Shown here in pieces: positions 42,912-51,184 of a DNA stretch of 64,000 nucleotides. A program made the position numbers and the translations under genes. The stretch is from Amycolatopsis taiwanensis DSM 45107 (GTDB lineage Bacteria > Actinomycetota > Actinomycetes > Mycobacteriales > Pseudonocardiaceae). The stretch lies in the NCBI RefSeq assembly GCF_000519205.1, contig NZ_JAFB01000025.1, positions 66,134 through 130,133 of the forward strand. Reading direction: 5' to 3'. Below the pieces are notes generated by a model. That model was not told where the DNA came from, ran no database searches, and saw nothing but the letters and a program-made list of their open reading frames with translations. How positions within the stretch are numbered: the first letter of the stretch is position 1; each line of letters begins with the position of its first letter.

Positions 42912-44231
42912 GTGACCGAGTCACAGGAGCCACCGAGCTCGCACCAACCGGTGGTCGGCGTGGCCGGTCCCCCCGACCTGGTCACCCGCATCACCGAACT
43001 CGGCGCCGGCCTCGCCGGTGAGGATCAGGCGGACTGGCGGCTGGTCGGCATCACCTATCACGACGAGCGTGAGGTGGCCAGGGAACTGGCCAAGGTCGAG
43101 TCCGGCCTGGACTCCTGCCTGTTCACCGGACCGTTGCCGTACGACCTCGCACGCGCCGCCGGTGAGTTCGCGGTGCCCGCCACCTACATCCCGCTGTCGA
43201 GTTCGGCGTTGTACGGCGCGCTGGCCCGAGCGGGCCTCGAGCAGCGCGCCGACGTCCGGCATCTGAGCATCGATTCGATCCCGCGCAGCGAGATCGACGA
43301 GGCCTACGCGTATCTGCACATGCCGGTCACCGACGTGCAGGTGATCGAGTACCGCGACCCGGACTCGCCCGCCGAGTTCTTCGAATTCCACCGTGACGCC
43401 CACCGGTCGCAAGTCGCCGAACTCGCGCTGACCAGCGTGCGCTCGGTGGCCCAGCGGCTGGCCGACGCGGACGTGCCGGTGCTGCTGATGCGGCCGACCA
43501 CGGCGACCATCCGCTCCGCGCTGCGGACCGCCGCGCTGCTGGGTATCGGCAGCAGGCTGGAGGACTCGCAGATCGCGATCGGCATCGTCGAACTGCCGCC
43601 CACCGGCCAGTACAGCCGTGACCAGCTACGTCTCGCGGTGCACCACATCCTGCTCGACGAGGCATGGCGGATGGACGCCACGGTCCTGGCCCGCGACGAG
43701 CGCAGCTACTACCTCGTGACCACCTTCGGGTCGCTGGCCGCCGCCACCGAGGACCTGAGCGCGCCACCGTTCATCGAGCGGATCCGTCAGGAAGTGGGCC
43801 TGGACGTCAAGTTCGGCATCGGCCTCGGCGTGACCGCCCGGGCCGCCGAAGCCAACGCTCGCACCGCGCTGGCGAAGGCGGACAGCGTCGGGGAACGCAG
43901 TTACGTGGTCGGGGCGGACGGCACGATGCTGACCTCCCCCATGCGCCCGAACACCCGCCAACGCAGTGAGAACCCGGCGCACCGCAAGGCCCGCACCACC
44001 CTGGACCGGCTCGCCAAGGCGTTGGGATCGGACCCCGGCTCGCCCGCCGACCGCCTCGTGGTCGACGCCGGCGTGGTGGCCGAACTGCTGGACATCACCC
44101 CGCGAGCGGCCCGGCGGGTGCTGCACACGCTGACCGAGACCGGCCTTGCCTGGCAGTTGCCCCCGTTACGCTCGCCCGGCCCGGGCCGGCCCAAGCAGCT
44201 CTACCGGCTACTGCCGGAGAAACTCGGCTAG
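42912..44231 (+). CDS. Large regulator with cyclase-like (GGDEF-related) domain and C-terminal HTH
   Basis: A 439-aa protein I cannot place in a named family. Residues 1-200 hold an alpha/beta sensor-like region with DSCLFTGPLPYDLARAA and ATYIPLSSSALYGAL. The centre has a cyclase/GGDEF-type signature ending LDVKFGIGLGVTARAAEANA. The last 80 residues form a winged HTH (VVAELLDITPRAARRVLHTL) with a basic PGPGRPKQLYRL tail. The layout recalls PucR/CdaR-type regulators. It probably controls the flanking sugar genes. The start is GTG at 42912. Confidence 0.65.
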   Translation: MTESQEPPSSHQPVVGVAGPPDLVTRITELGAGLAGEDQADWRLVGITYHDEREVARELAKVESGLDSCLFTGPLPYDLARAAGEFAVPATYIPLSSSALYGALARAGLEQRADVRHLSIDSIPRSEIDEAYAYLHMPVTDVQVIEYRDPDSPAEFFEFHRDAHRSQVAELALTSVRSVAQRLADADVPVLLMRPTTATIRSALRTAALLGIGSRLEDSQIAIGIVELPPTGQYSRDQLRLAVHHILLDEAWRMDATVLARDERSYYLVTTFGSLAAATEDLSAPPFIERIRQEVGLDVKFGIGLGVTARAAEANARTALAKADSVGERSYVVGADGTMLTSPMRPNTRQRSENPAHRKARTTLDRLAKALGSDPGSPADRLVVDAGVVAELLDITPRAARRVLHTLTETGLAWQLPPLRSPGPGRPKQLYRLLPEKLG

Positions 44232-44241
44232 TGTCGGCGCT

Positions 44242-45123
44242 GTGCCGACCTCGCCGTTTGTGACGATCGACGTGTTCACCGAGCAACGCTTCGGGGGTAA
44301 CCCCTTGGCGGTGTTCACCGATGCCATAGGAATCCCCGAAGCCGCGTTGCAGCCGCTGGCCGGCGAGCTCAACCTCAGCGAGACGACATTCGTGTTGCCG
44401 CCGGATGATCCCGCACATGCGGCCCGGGTGCGGATTTTCAATCGCACCAGCGAAATGGACTTCGCGGGACATCCCATGGTCGGCACGGCCTACGTCCTCG
44501 CCGACCGGGCGCGGGAAGGGCGCTTGGCGTTCGAGGTGCGGGCCGGCGTGGTGGACGTGGAACTCCGGCACGACAGTGCGGGGATCGTTCGAGGCGCGGC
44601 GATCACCGCCCCTCGACCTCTGGCGGTCGGCGACCGCCACTCGGTCGAATCGATCGCGGCCTGCCTGCGGCTGGACACCACGGACGTGGTCACCGCGCAG
44701 CACGAGCCGATCGAGGCATCAATGGGGAATGCCTTCGTGATGACCGAGGTTCGAGCGGACGCACTCAGCCAGGCTTCCCCGGATGAGGCTGCGTTCCGCA
44801 GCGCTCTCGCGACCCAGCCTGGTGCGGGCAGACTGGCCATTCTCGCCTATGCCCGGAACGGCGATGACGTGCGCGCACGAATGTTCGCGCCATTGTCCGG
44901 CACCCCGGAAGACCCGGCGACGGGAAGCGCCAACGTGGCTCTTGCCGGTCTGCTGCTGAACCTCTCGGGTGGCCGGCACCTCGCCTACACATCGGTCCAG
45001 GGCGTGGAAATGGGGCGGGAAAGCCGGATGGAACTGGTGGCCTGGCGTGAGTCCGAGGGCATTCGCGCCAGCGTCGCGGGTAGCTGCATTCCCGTTCTGC
45101 GCGGAGAGGCCGAATTCAGCTGA
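44242..45123 (+). CDS. PhzF-family isomerase/epimerase-like protein
   Basis: A 293-aa PhzF-type protein. The catalytic glutamate is in LNLSETTFVL; other family motifs are RFGGNPLAVF, MDFAGHPMVGTAYVL and GTPEDPATGSANVAL. The family catalyses proton transfers without cofactors. GTG at 44242 is 11 bp after the regulator stop, so the two may be co-transcribed. The substrate is unknown, and a link to the sugar pathway is only positional. Confidence 0.88.
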   Translation: MPTSPFVTIDVFTEQRFGGNPLAVFTDAIGIPEAALQPLAGELNLSETTFVLPPDDPAHAARVRIFNRTSEMDFAGHPMVGTAYVLADRAREGRLAFEVRAGVVDVELRHDSAGIVRGAAITAPRPLAVGDRHSVESIAACLRLDTTDVVTAQHEPIEASMGNAFVMTEVRADALSQASPDEAAFRSALATQPGAGRLAILAYARNGDDVRARMFAPLSGTPEDPATGSANVALAGLLLNLSGGRHLAYTSVQGVEMGRESRMELVAWRESEGIRASVAGSCIPVLRGEAEFS

Positions 45124-45153
45124 GCAGATCGGGCTTACTCGTCTAGGGCTCGT

Positions 45154-45999
45154 CTAGGGCAGCACGGCCAGAAGGCGGTCGACGGTGTCGCACATGGCTT
45201 CCCGGGCGGGAGTCAGGTACTTGCGGGGATCGACCAGCTTCTCGTCGCCGCCGAGGGTCAGCCGGACCGAGCCGGTCATCGCCGCGTTGAGCGCCGTGCC
45301 GACGTTGACCTTGCGGATACCGGCTCGCGCTGCTGCGCGCAGTTGGTCGTCCGGCACGCCGGAAGAGCCGTGCAACACCAACGGGGTGGGCAGCCGGTCG
45401 CGCAGGCGGCCGATCAGCTCCAGGTCCAGGATCGCGGTCCGGCCGGTCATCGCGTGGGAACTGCCGACCGCCACGGCCAGCCCGTCGACGCCGGTGCGGC
45501 GGATGTAGTCGGCGGCCTCGTCCGGATCGGTGCGCACACCAGCCAGGTGCGCGCTCGCCGGTGCGTCCGGCTTTCCGCCGACGTAACCGAGTTCCGCTTC
45601 GACCCACAGCCCGGCCGCGTGCGCGAGGCGGGCCACCCGCTCGGTCCGGGCCACGTTTTCCCGGTACGGGAGTGCTCCCGCGTCGTACATCAGCGAGCTG
45701 AAGCCGGCGTCGGCGGCCTGGGCGAGGAGATCGTCGTCGGTGACGTGGTCCAGATGCAGCGCAACGGGAACAGCGGCGAGCCGGCCGGCCGCGGCGGTCG
45801 CCGCGGCGATGGGCAGGAGCTGGTTTCCGTGGTAGCGCACGGCGTTCTCGCTGATCTGGAGGATCACCGGGGTGCCGCGGACGGTGGCCGCCGCGCAGAT
45901 CGCCTCCGCGTGTTCCAGCGTGATCACGTTGACCGCCGCGACCGCGCCACCCCGGGCGACCGCGGCCGCGACCAGGTCGGCGGTGGGCACCAGGGTCAT
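45154..45999 (-). CDS. Class II ketose-bisphosphate aldolase, GatY/KbaY type
   Basis: A 281-aa zinc aldolase. Metal and substrate elements are VALHLDHVTDDD, VEAELGYVGG, AVGSSHAM and VLHGSSG, all typical of fructose/tagatose-1,6-bisphosphate aldolases. With a kinase of the tagatose-6-phosphate type beside it, it probably cleaves tagatose-1,6-bisphosphate (or a related ketose bisphosphate) to two trioses. It overlaps the kinase gene by 4 nt. Confidence 0.87.
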   Translation of the reverse strand: MTLVPTADLVAAAVARGGAVAAVNVITLEHAEAICAAATVRGTPVILQISENAVRYHGNQLLPIAAATAAAGRLAAVPVALHLDHVTDDDLLAQAADAGFSSLMYDAGALPYRENVARTERVARLAHAAGLWVEAELGYVGGKPDAPASAHLAGVRTDPDEAADYIRRTGVDGLAVAVGSSHAMTGRTAILDLELIGRLRDRLPTPLVLHGSSGVPDDQLRAAARAGIRKVNVGTALNAAMTGSVRLTLGGDEKLVDPRKYLTPAREAMCDTVDRLLAVLP

Positions 46000-46913
46000 C
46001 GCGCTGCCTCCAGGTCTTCGATCCGCACGCCAGTGCGCTGACGGTCGAACTCGGCGACGTCGACTTCGCCCGCATATGGCTGGACAACTGCCGCCGCGGA
46101 CAAGGCGACCGCGTCGCCGAGCAGATCGCCCAAGGCCGTGCCACGGGCGAATCCCCGCGCCAGCGCGGCGACCAGCGCGTCCCCGGCGCCGGTCGGGTTT
46201 CCGCGCAGCCTCCGGGCTGGGCGAGCGTGCCAGCTACCGGCTGCGTCGACGGCGATCAGGCCGTCGGCGCCCAGGGAGGCGACGACCGCGACGCCGTGGA
46301 AGCCGGCCAGTTCCCGTGCTGCGGCAAGCACATCCGACCGGCCACTGACCTCGGCCAGCTCCGCGGCGTTGGGCTTGATGACCGTCGGCTTCCCGGCCAG
46401 TGCCCCGGCGAGCGCGGCACCGCTGGTGTCGACCACAACCGGGAGTTCCGCCGCACGAGCGGCCAGAGTGAGCGTGGCAAGGCCGTCGTCCGGTGCGCCG
46501 CTGGGCAGTGAGCCGCTGATGACCACCGCCTCGGCCGCGGTCAGCAGCGCATGGAACCGGTCCGCGACCGCGTCCCAGCAGTCGATGGTCGCGGGTTCGG
46601 TGAGCACGGACGCCTGGCCGGCCGCGGCATCGACCACGGTCACGGTGTGCCGGGTCGAATGTCCAGAGTGGACGGTTTCGGCAGGCAAGCCGAACGCGGA
46701 CAGGCCGTTGCGGAACTCCTCGCCGGTGGCGCCCCCGACCGGTGCCAGCACCACGGCGTGGTCCCCGAGCGCGGTGAGCACCCGCGCGACGTTGACCGCC
46801 TTGCCCCCCGGCCGGCGGGTCACCCGCCGGACACGCGTGGTCTCACCGACGGCGAACGCGGCCACGTCGTAGGTGACGTCGATCGCCGGGCTCGGGCACA
46901 AACACAGGATCAT
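45996..46913 (-). CDS. 1-Phosphofructokinase/tagatose-6-phosphate kinase-family protein
   Basis: A 305-aa PfkB-superfamily kinase of the LacC/FruK group. The N-terminal CPSPAIDVTY and GGKAVNVARVL contact the sugar phosphate, and NPTGAGDALVAAL carries the catalytic Asp. It would phosphorylate tagatose-6-phosphate before aldol cleavage. ATG at 46913 overlaps the SIS gene stop. A longer frame upstream lies inside the SIS gene and was rejected. Confidence 0.86.
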   Translation of the reverse strand: MILCLCPSPAIDVTYDVAAFAVGETTRVRRVTRRPGGKAVNVARVLTALGDHAVVLAPVGGATGEEFRNGLSAFGLPAETVHSGHSTRHTVTVVDAAAGQASVLTEPATIDCWDAVADRFHALLTAAEAVVISGSLPSGAPDDGLATLTLAARAAELPVVVDTSGAALAGALAGKPTVIKPNAAELAEVSGRSDVLAAARELAGFHGVAVVASLGADGLIAVDAAGSWHARPARRLRGNPTGAGDALVAALARGFARGTALGDLLGDAVALSAAAVVQPYAGEVDVAEFDRQRTGVRIEDLEAAR

Positions 46914-47806
46914 GCCGGCTCGGCCAGCACTACCGAGCGGGTCAGCGAGCGCGGGTGGTCGGGGTCCAGCCCGGCGGCCACCGCCCGCCGGGCCGCGAGG
47001 GACTGCACACGAACCAGGTCGGCCACGGGATCGAGGTCGTCGGCGACCACGACCGCGCCGGTGGCCGCGACATCGGTCAGGATGCCCTCCTCGGCCGCAC
47101 CGAACACCCACACCGCGCGGCCGGGCTGGGCGATCGAGATGGGCCCGTGCCGGTACTCCAGTTGTGGGTAGGCTTCGGACCACAGGCGCGCCGCCTCGCG
47201 CACCTTCAGCCCGGCTTCCAGCCCGACGCCGAACCGCCAGCCGTTGCCGAGAAAGGTGAACTGCTCCGCGTTCTCGACCTCGGCGGGCAGCGCCGCGCCC
47301 GCGCCCAGCACCGCCGCGGCCTGTTCGATCACGTCGTCGAGCGGCTCGCCGAGCGATCCGCGCAACAGCATCAGCGCGGTCGTCGCGAACAGGGTCTGGA
47401 CTACTGAGCGCTCATCGGCGAAGCCGAGCACGATCTCGTCGGTCGCGGCCCGCGCCACCGGGCTGTCCTCGACCGCCGTCACCGCGGTCACCGGAACGGT
47501 GATGCCGTCGATCGCACGGACTATCTCCGTGGTCGTCCCGGAGCGGGAGATCACCACGATCCGGTCGTAGCGTCGCGCGGCCGGGAACTGGCTGGCGGGG
47601 AACGCGTCCGTCTCCCCCGCACCGGCCGCCTCCCGCAGAGCGGCGTAGGCGACGGCCATGAACCAGGACGTCCCACAGCCCAGAACGGCCACACGCTCGC
47701 CGTCGCGGGGCAAGGCGTCCCGCACGCCGGGAAGCAGGCGCAGCGCCTGGCACCATGACTCGGGCTGGCGACGAATCTCACGGATGACATGTGGCTGCAC
47801 TGACAT
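46910..47806 (-). CDS. SIS-domain sugar isomerase/deaminase, AgaS-like
   Basis: A 298-aa protein with two SIS domains. The first is seen at VAVLGCGTSWFMAVAYAA and VISRSGTTTEIV, the second at FTFLGNGWRFGVGLEAGLK and LEYRHGPISIA. AgaS-type proteins convert galactosamine-6-phosphate to tagatose-6-phosphate with loss of ammonia. This fits exactly upstream of the kinase and aldolase. No AgaA/NagA-type deacetylase is recognisable unless one of the amidohydrolases at 28890-30385 does that job. Confidence 0.82.
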   Translation of the reverse strand: MSVQPHVIREIRRQPESWCQALRLLPGVRDALPRDGERVAVLGCGTSWFMAVAYAALREAAGAGETDAFPASQFPAARRYDRIVVISRSGTTTEIVRAIDGITVPVTAVTAVEDSPVARAATDEIVLGFADERSVVQTLFATTALMLLRGSLGEPLDDVIEQAAAVLGAGAALPAEVENAEQFTFLGNGWRFGVGLEAGLKVREAARLWSEAYPQLEYRHGPISIAQPGRAVWVFGAAEEGILTDVAATGAVVVADDLDPVADLVRVQSLAARRAVAAGLDPDHPRSLTRSVVLAEPA

Positions 47807-48067
47807 TCGCTGCCCTTTCGGCCTTCACGGGTTCGCACAGCACGGCAGGCATGGAACCCCGCGGTGAGAATGTCTACTTCGGACACCTGAACCGACCAGG
47901 TCAGCGCCGAACCGGCGGGCGTCGTGAGCCGGCTTCCGGGTGCACCCAAGCCGCGTGCCCCGATGAACGCAACCTTTGGTCATGCTCGAACTATGACACT
48001 TCGCACGAGAAACAAACAATAGATGCGCCTCAAACGCGCAACTTTTCGTGTATTTCTGCGCGTATGA
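47807..48067. promoter_or_regulatory. Upstream region of the amino-sugar operon
   Basis: No gene in this 261-bp gap. The part nearest the DeoR stop is AT-rich and contains several TGCGC/GCGCA motifs beside A/T runs (GATGCGCC, AACGCGCAAC, TCTGCGCG). Similar motifs surround the DeoR-gene promoter at 48841-48930, so this is a candidate operator zone for that repressor. Confidence 0.4.
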
Positions 48068-48826
48068 TCAGACGAGCGCTACTTCGCAGCCGCGCGCCCT
48101 GATCCGGTCGACCTGGTCCCCGTCCGCGCGCCCGTCGGTGATCAGCATGTCGGCATCGGGCATGGCGCAGACCTGCGCGAGTGCGACCCGGCCGATCTTC
48201 GTGGCGTCGGCCAGCACGATGGTCCGGCGGGCCCGCCCGCGCATCACGGCGTTGACCCGGGCGCCCGCGGGGTCGTAGTTCGTGCAGCCCGCCACCGCGT
48301 CCACCCCGTCCACGCCGACAAAGGCCACGTCGAGGTTGTACTCCGAGAGGAACGCCTCGGCACTGTGCCCCACCGCCTCCTGGCTGCTGCTGCGTATGTC
48401 GCCGCCCGCGGCGAACACGCGCAGCCGCGGGTTGTCCAGCAGGTGCACCGCGACGTTGAGGGCGTTGGTCACGACGGTGAGGCCCTCGTGGTCGAGCAGC
48501 AGGCGCGCGAACTCGGTGACCGTGGTGCCGCCGGTCATGCCGATCACCCTGGCCCCGGCCAGATGCTTGCGCGCCTCGTGCGCGATCCTGCGCTTCTCGG
48601 CCAGGTCCTGGGTGGTCTTGTAGCTCAGCGGCAGGTCGTTGAACGCGGCGTGGATGGTCGCGCCGCCCCGGGTCCGGCTGACCAGGCGCTGCTGTTCGAG
48701 CAGTTCGAGATCACGCCGGATGGTCGCGTGCGACACAGCGAACTGCTCGGCCAGTTCGGGGACTTCCATCGATCCGTGGGCGACCACTGTGGACAGGATT
48801 TGGTTCAGACGTTGGGTGCGTCGCAT
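48068..48826 (-). CDS. DeoR-family transcriptional repressor
   Basis: A 252-aa regulator. The N-terminal HTH reads EVPELAEQFAVSHATIRRDL, and the C-terminal sugar-phosphate sensor (ISOCOT fold) shows GMTGGTTVTEFA and VAFVGVDGVD. ATG at 48826. It lies between the AgaS/kinase/aldolase operon and the divergent ROK kinase. It is the natural candidate repressor for both, induced by a phosphorylated sugar of this pathway. Confidence 0.92.
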   Translation of the reverse strand: MRRTQRLNQILSTVVAHGSMEVPELAEQFAVSHATIRRDLELLEQQRLVSRTRGGATIHAAFNDLPLSYKTTQDLAEKRRIAHEARKHLAGARVIGMTGGTTVTEFARLLLDHEGLTVVTNALNVAVHLLDNPRLRVFAAGGDIRSSSQEAVGHSAEAFLSEYNLDVAFVGVDGVDAVAGCTNYDPAGARVNAVMRGRARRTIVLADATKIGRVALAQVCAMPDADMLITDGRADGDQVDRIRARGCEVALV

Positions 48827-49021
48827 GAGCCGGAGAGTAACTCATGCACAATCAAAGTGCGCACATGTTGCTTATATTGCGCGGAAACTGTGCGCTTGAG
48901 CCGAGTTCAGATCACGTTTCGCGCACATCGATGAATGTTACGTGCACCGCCGGTTGACCGGTGACCCCGGCACATGCCATAGTCCCGCGGTGCCGGATCG
49001 GCTTGGCGCAGGGAGGCACTG
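48827..49021. promoter_or_regulatory. Divergent promoter region between deoR-type and ROK genes
   Basis: TTGACC (48954-48959) and CATAGT (48978-48983) with an 18-bp spacer form a promoter candidate for the ROK kinase. On the minus strand, TATAAG near 48873 is a candidate -10 for the regulator gene. Three TGTGCGC/GTGCGCA motifs next to AAA occur at about 48854-48865, 48883-48896 and 48915-48929, suggesting repressor sites. Confidence 0.5.
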
Positions 49022-49960
49022 ATGACCGGCGTGTTCCCGCCGTCAATGTCCACTGTGGTCGCTCTGGATGTCGGTGGCACCACGATGAAGGGCCTCATCG
49101 CCCGGCCGGACGGCCAACTGGTCACCGCCGGCCGGTGGCCGACGCCGCGCGAGGACGGCCCGGATGCGGTGGTCGAGGCCGTGCTGAACGCGGCGGACGA
49201 CCTCGTCGCGTCGGCCGGGGACCGGGTGGACGCGGTCGGTCTGGTCGTGCCCGGCTTCGTGGACGAGCAGCGCGGCGTCGCCACCTATTCCGAAAACATT
49301 CGCTGGCGCGACGTGCCGTTACGGCGACTCGTGGCGGAGCGCACCGGCCTGCCGGTGGCGTTCGGCCACGACGTACGCAGCTGCGGTCTGGCCGAGCGTG
49401 CGCTGGGCGCGGCTCGCGAAGCCCGGGACGCGCTCGTGCTGCCCATCGGAACCGGGATCTCCGGCGCGATGTTCGTGGCGGGCCGGCAGGTGCGAAACCC
49501 TTACGCCGGCGAGATCGGGCACCTGCCGGTGTGCGGGGACGAGCCGTGCGCTTGCGGTGCCACCGGCTGCCTGGAGGCGATCGCGTCCGGCGCCGCCATC
49601 GCCCGCCGGTACGGCCGGGCCACCGGGCGGCGCGTGCGGGGAGCCGCCCAGGTCGTATCGGCCCTGCGACAGGGAGACGAGGTCGCGGCCCGCGTGTGGG
49701 CTGAGGCGATCGCGGCGCTGGCCGACGCGCTGACCATCTACATCGGCCTGCTCGCTCCCGAGCTGATCGTTCTCGGTGGTGGCGTCTCCCTGGCCGGCTC
49801 GACGCTGCTGGAACCGCTGCGCGAGCAGGTGCGCCGGCGCCTGAGCTGGCAGCCCGAACCCCGGCTGGCCCTGGCGGAACTCGGGGAACACGGAGCCGGC
49901 GCGGGAGCGGCGCTGCTGGCGCGTGGACTCCTGACCCGGGACCTGGACAGGCCCGCTTGA
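49022..49960 (+). CDS. ROK-family sugar kinase
   Basis: A 312-aa cytoplasmic kinase. The phosphate loop is ALDVGGTTMKG, the catalytic-Asp/substrate region VAFGHDVRSCGLAE, and the zinc motif CACGATGCLEAIASG. Such kinases phosphorylate glucose, GlcNAc, ManNAc or related sugars. Here it would supply the first phosphorylation of the amino sugar released by GH20. ATG at 49022 is fixed by GGGAGG five bases upstream. Confidence 0.9.
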   Translation: MTGVFPPSMSTVVALDVGGTTMKGLIARPDGQLVTAGRWPTPREDGPDAVVEAVLNAADDLVASAGDRVDAVGLVVPGFVDEQRGVATYSENIRWRDVPLRRLVAERTGLPVAFGHDVRSCGLAERALGAAREARDALVLPIGTGISGAMFVAGRQVRNPYAGEIGHLPVCGDEPCACGATGCLEAIASGAAIARRYGRATGRRVRGAAQVVSALRQGDEVAARVWAEAIAALADALTIYIGLLAPELIVLGGGVSLAGSTLLEPLREQVRRRLSWQPEPRLALAELGEHGAGAGAALLARGLLTRDLDRPA

Positions 49961-50093
49961 GAACTCACTTCGTTTCGGCCGGATTGCCGCCGAGGAAGAA
50001 CTGGGCGAAGGCGGTCCGGTTTTCGGTGCCGCCCGCGTCCTGCCGCAGGCGGCCGGACACCGCAGTTGAACCGATTGGTTTAGCGTGGCCGCA

Positions 50094-51125
50094 ATGAAGG
50101 TATACGCGTCCCTGGATCCACGGCTGCCGCTGTCGGAGGTTCCCGCCCACACCCGGCGCCTCGAAGCGCTCGGGTTCGACGGCATCCACATCCCGGAAAC
50201 CATCCATGACTCGCTGGCGGTCGCGCTCCTCGCGGTCGAGCACACGAACCGCATCACGGTCCGCACGTCCGTGACGCTGGCGTTCGTACGCAGCCCGACG
50301 CTCGTGGCCTACGCGGCGTGGGACCTCGCCAAGCTGTCGAACGGGCGTTTCGAGTTGGGCCTGGGCTCACAGATCCGGCAAAACATCGAAGGCCGGTTCG
50401 CGATGCCCTGGAGCGAACCGACCGCTCGAATGCGGGAGTACATCGAGGCGTTACGGGCGCTCTTCGCGGCATTCGAGTCCGGCGATTCCGTCCACTTCGA
50501 AGGCGACACCTACCGCCTGACGCGGCTACAGCCCTACTTCAATCCGGGGCCGGCCGAATGTGGCGCGCCACCGGTGTTCCTGGGTGCCGTCAACCGCAGG
50601 ATGTGCGAGGTCGCGGGCGAGGCCGCGGCCGGTGTGATCACGCATTCGACCAATTCCGATCCCGCCTACCTCGACGAGGTCGTGCGCCCCGCCCTCCGTC
50701 TGGGCGCGGAGCGGGCGCGGCGGCCGGATGAGCCGTTGATCATCGCGGCCACAACGCTGGCGACGGGCGGCGACGACAGCGCCGTCGCCCAAGCACGGGA
50801 GAAACAACGGCGCCTGCTGGCGTTCCTCTACACGACTCCCTCCTACCGGCCGACGCTCGAACGGCACGGTTGGGCGGACCTGCCGGAGCGCTTGCGCGCA
50901 TTGGTGCGCGCCGAGCGTTGGGAAGAACTTCCGGCGGTGCTCACCGACGACGTCCTCGACGTGGTGCTCACCTGTGGCCGGTATGACCAGTTGCCCGAGA
51001 TCGTCCTCCGGCGTTTCGGCGGAGTCGCCGACGGCGTCGTCGTTCCCGCACCCGCCGGCGAGTCGGACGACCCGAGCCTCGCGGCCGCCATCGCCGCGAT
51101 CCAACGGGGCTGTCAAGTTGCGTAG
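50094..51125 (+). CDS. LLM-class F420-dependent oxidoreductase
   Basis: A 343-aa luciferase-like barrel protein. HTRRLEALGFDGIHIPET and LGLGSQIRQNIEGRF are typical of the F420-dependent group common in actinobacteria. ATG at 50094 (MKVYASLDPRLPL) is preferred over a GTG three codons earlier. The gene stands alone, convergent with the metal exporter gene, and its substrate is not predictable. Confidence 0.85.
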   Translation: MKVYASLDPRLPLSEVPAHTRRLEALGFDGIHIPETIHDSLAVALLAVEHTNRITVRTSVTLAFVRSPTLVAYAAWDLAKLSNGRFELGLGSQIRQNIEGRFAMPWSEPTARMREYIEALRALFAAFESGDSVHFEGDTYRLTRLQPYFNPGPAECGAPPVFLGAVNRRMCEVAGEAAAGVITHSTNSDPAYLDEVVRPALRLGAERARRPDEPLIIAATTLATGGDDSAVAQAREKQRRLLAFLYTTPSYRPTLERHGWADLPERLRALVRAERWEELPAVLTDDVLDVVLTCGRYDQLPEIVLRRFGGVADGVVVPAPAGESDDPSLAAAIAAIQRGCQVA

Positions 51126-51184
51126 CTACACAGCGCAATCCACGACTACCGCCACGTCTACTGCAACCGCTGGCCATCGGCCAT

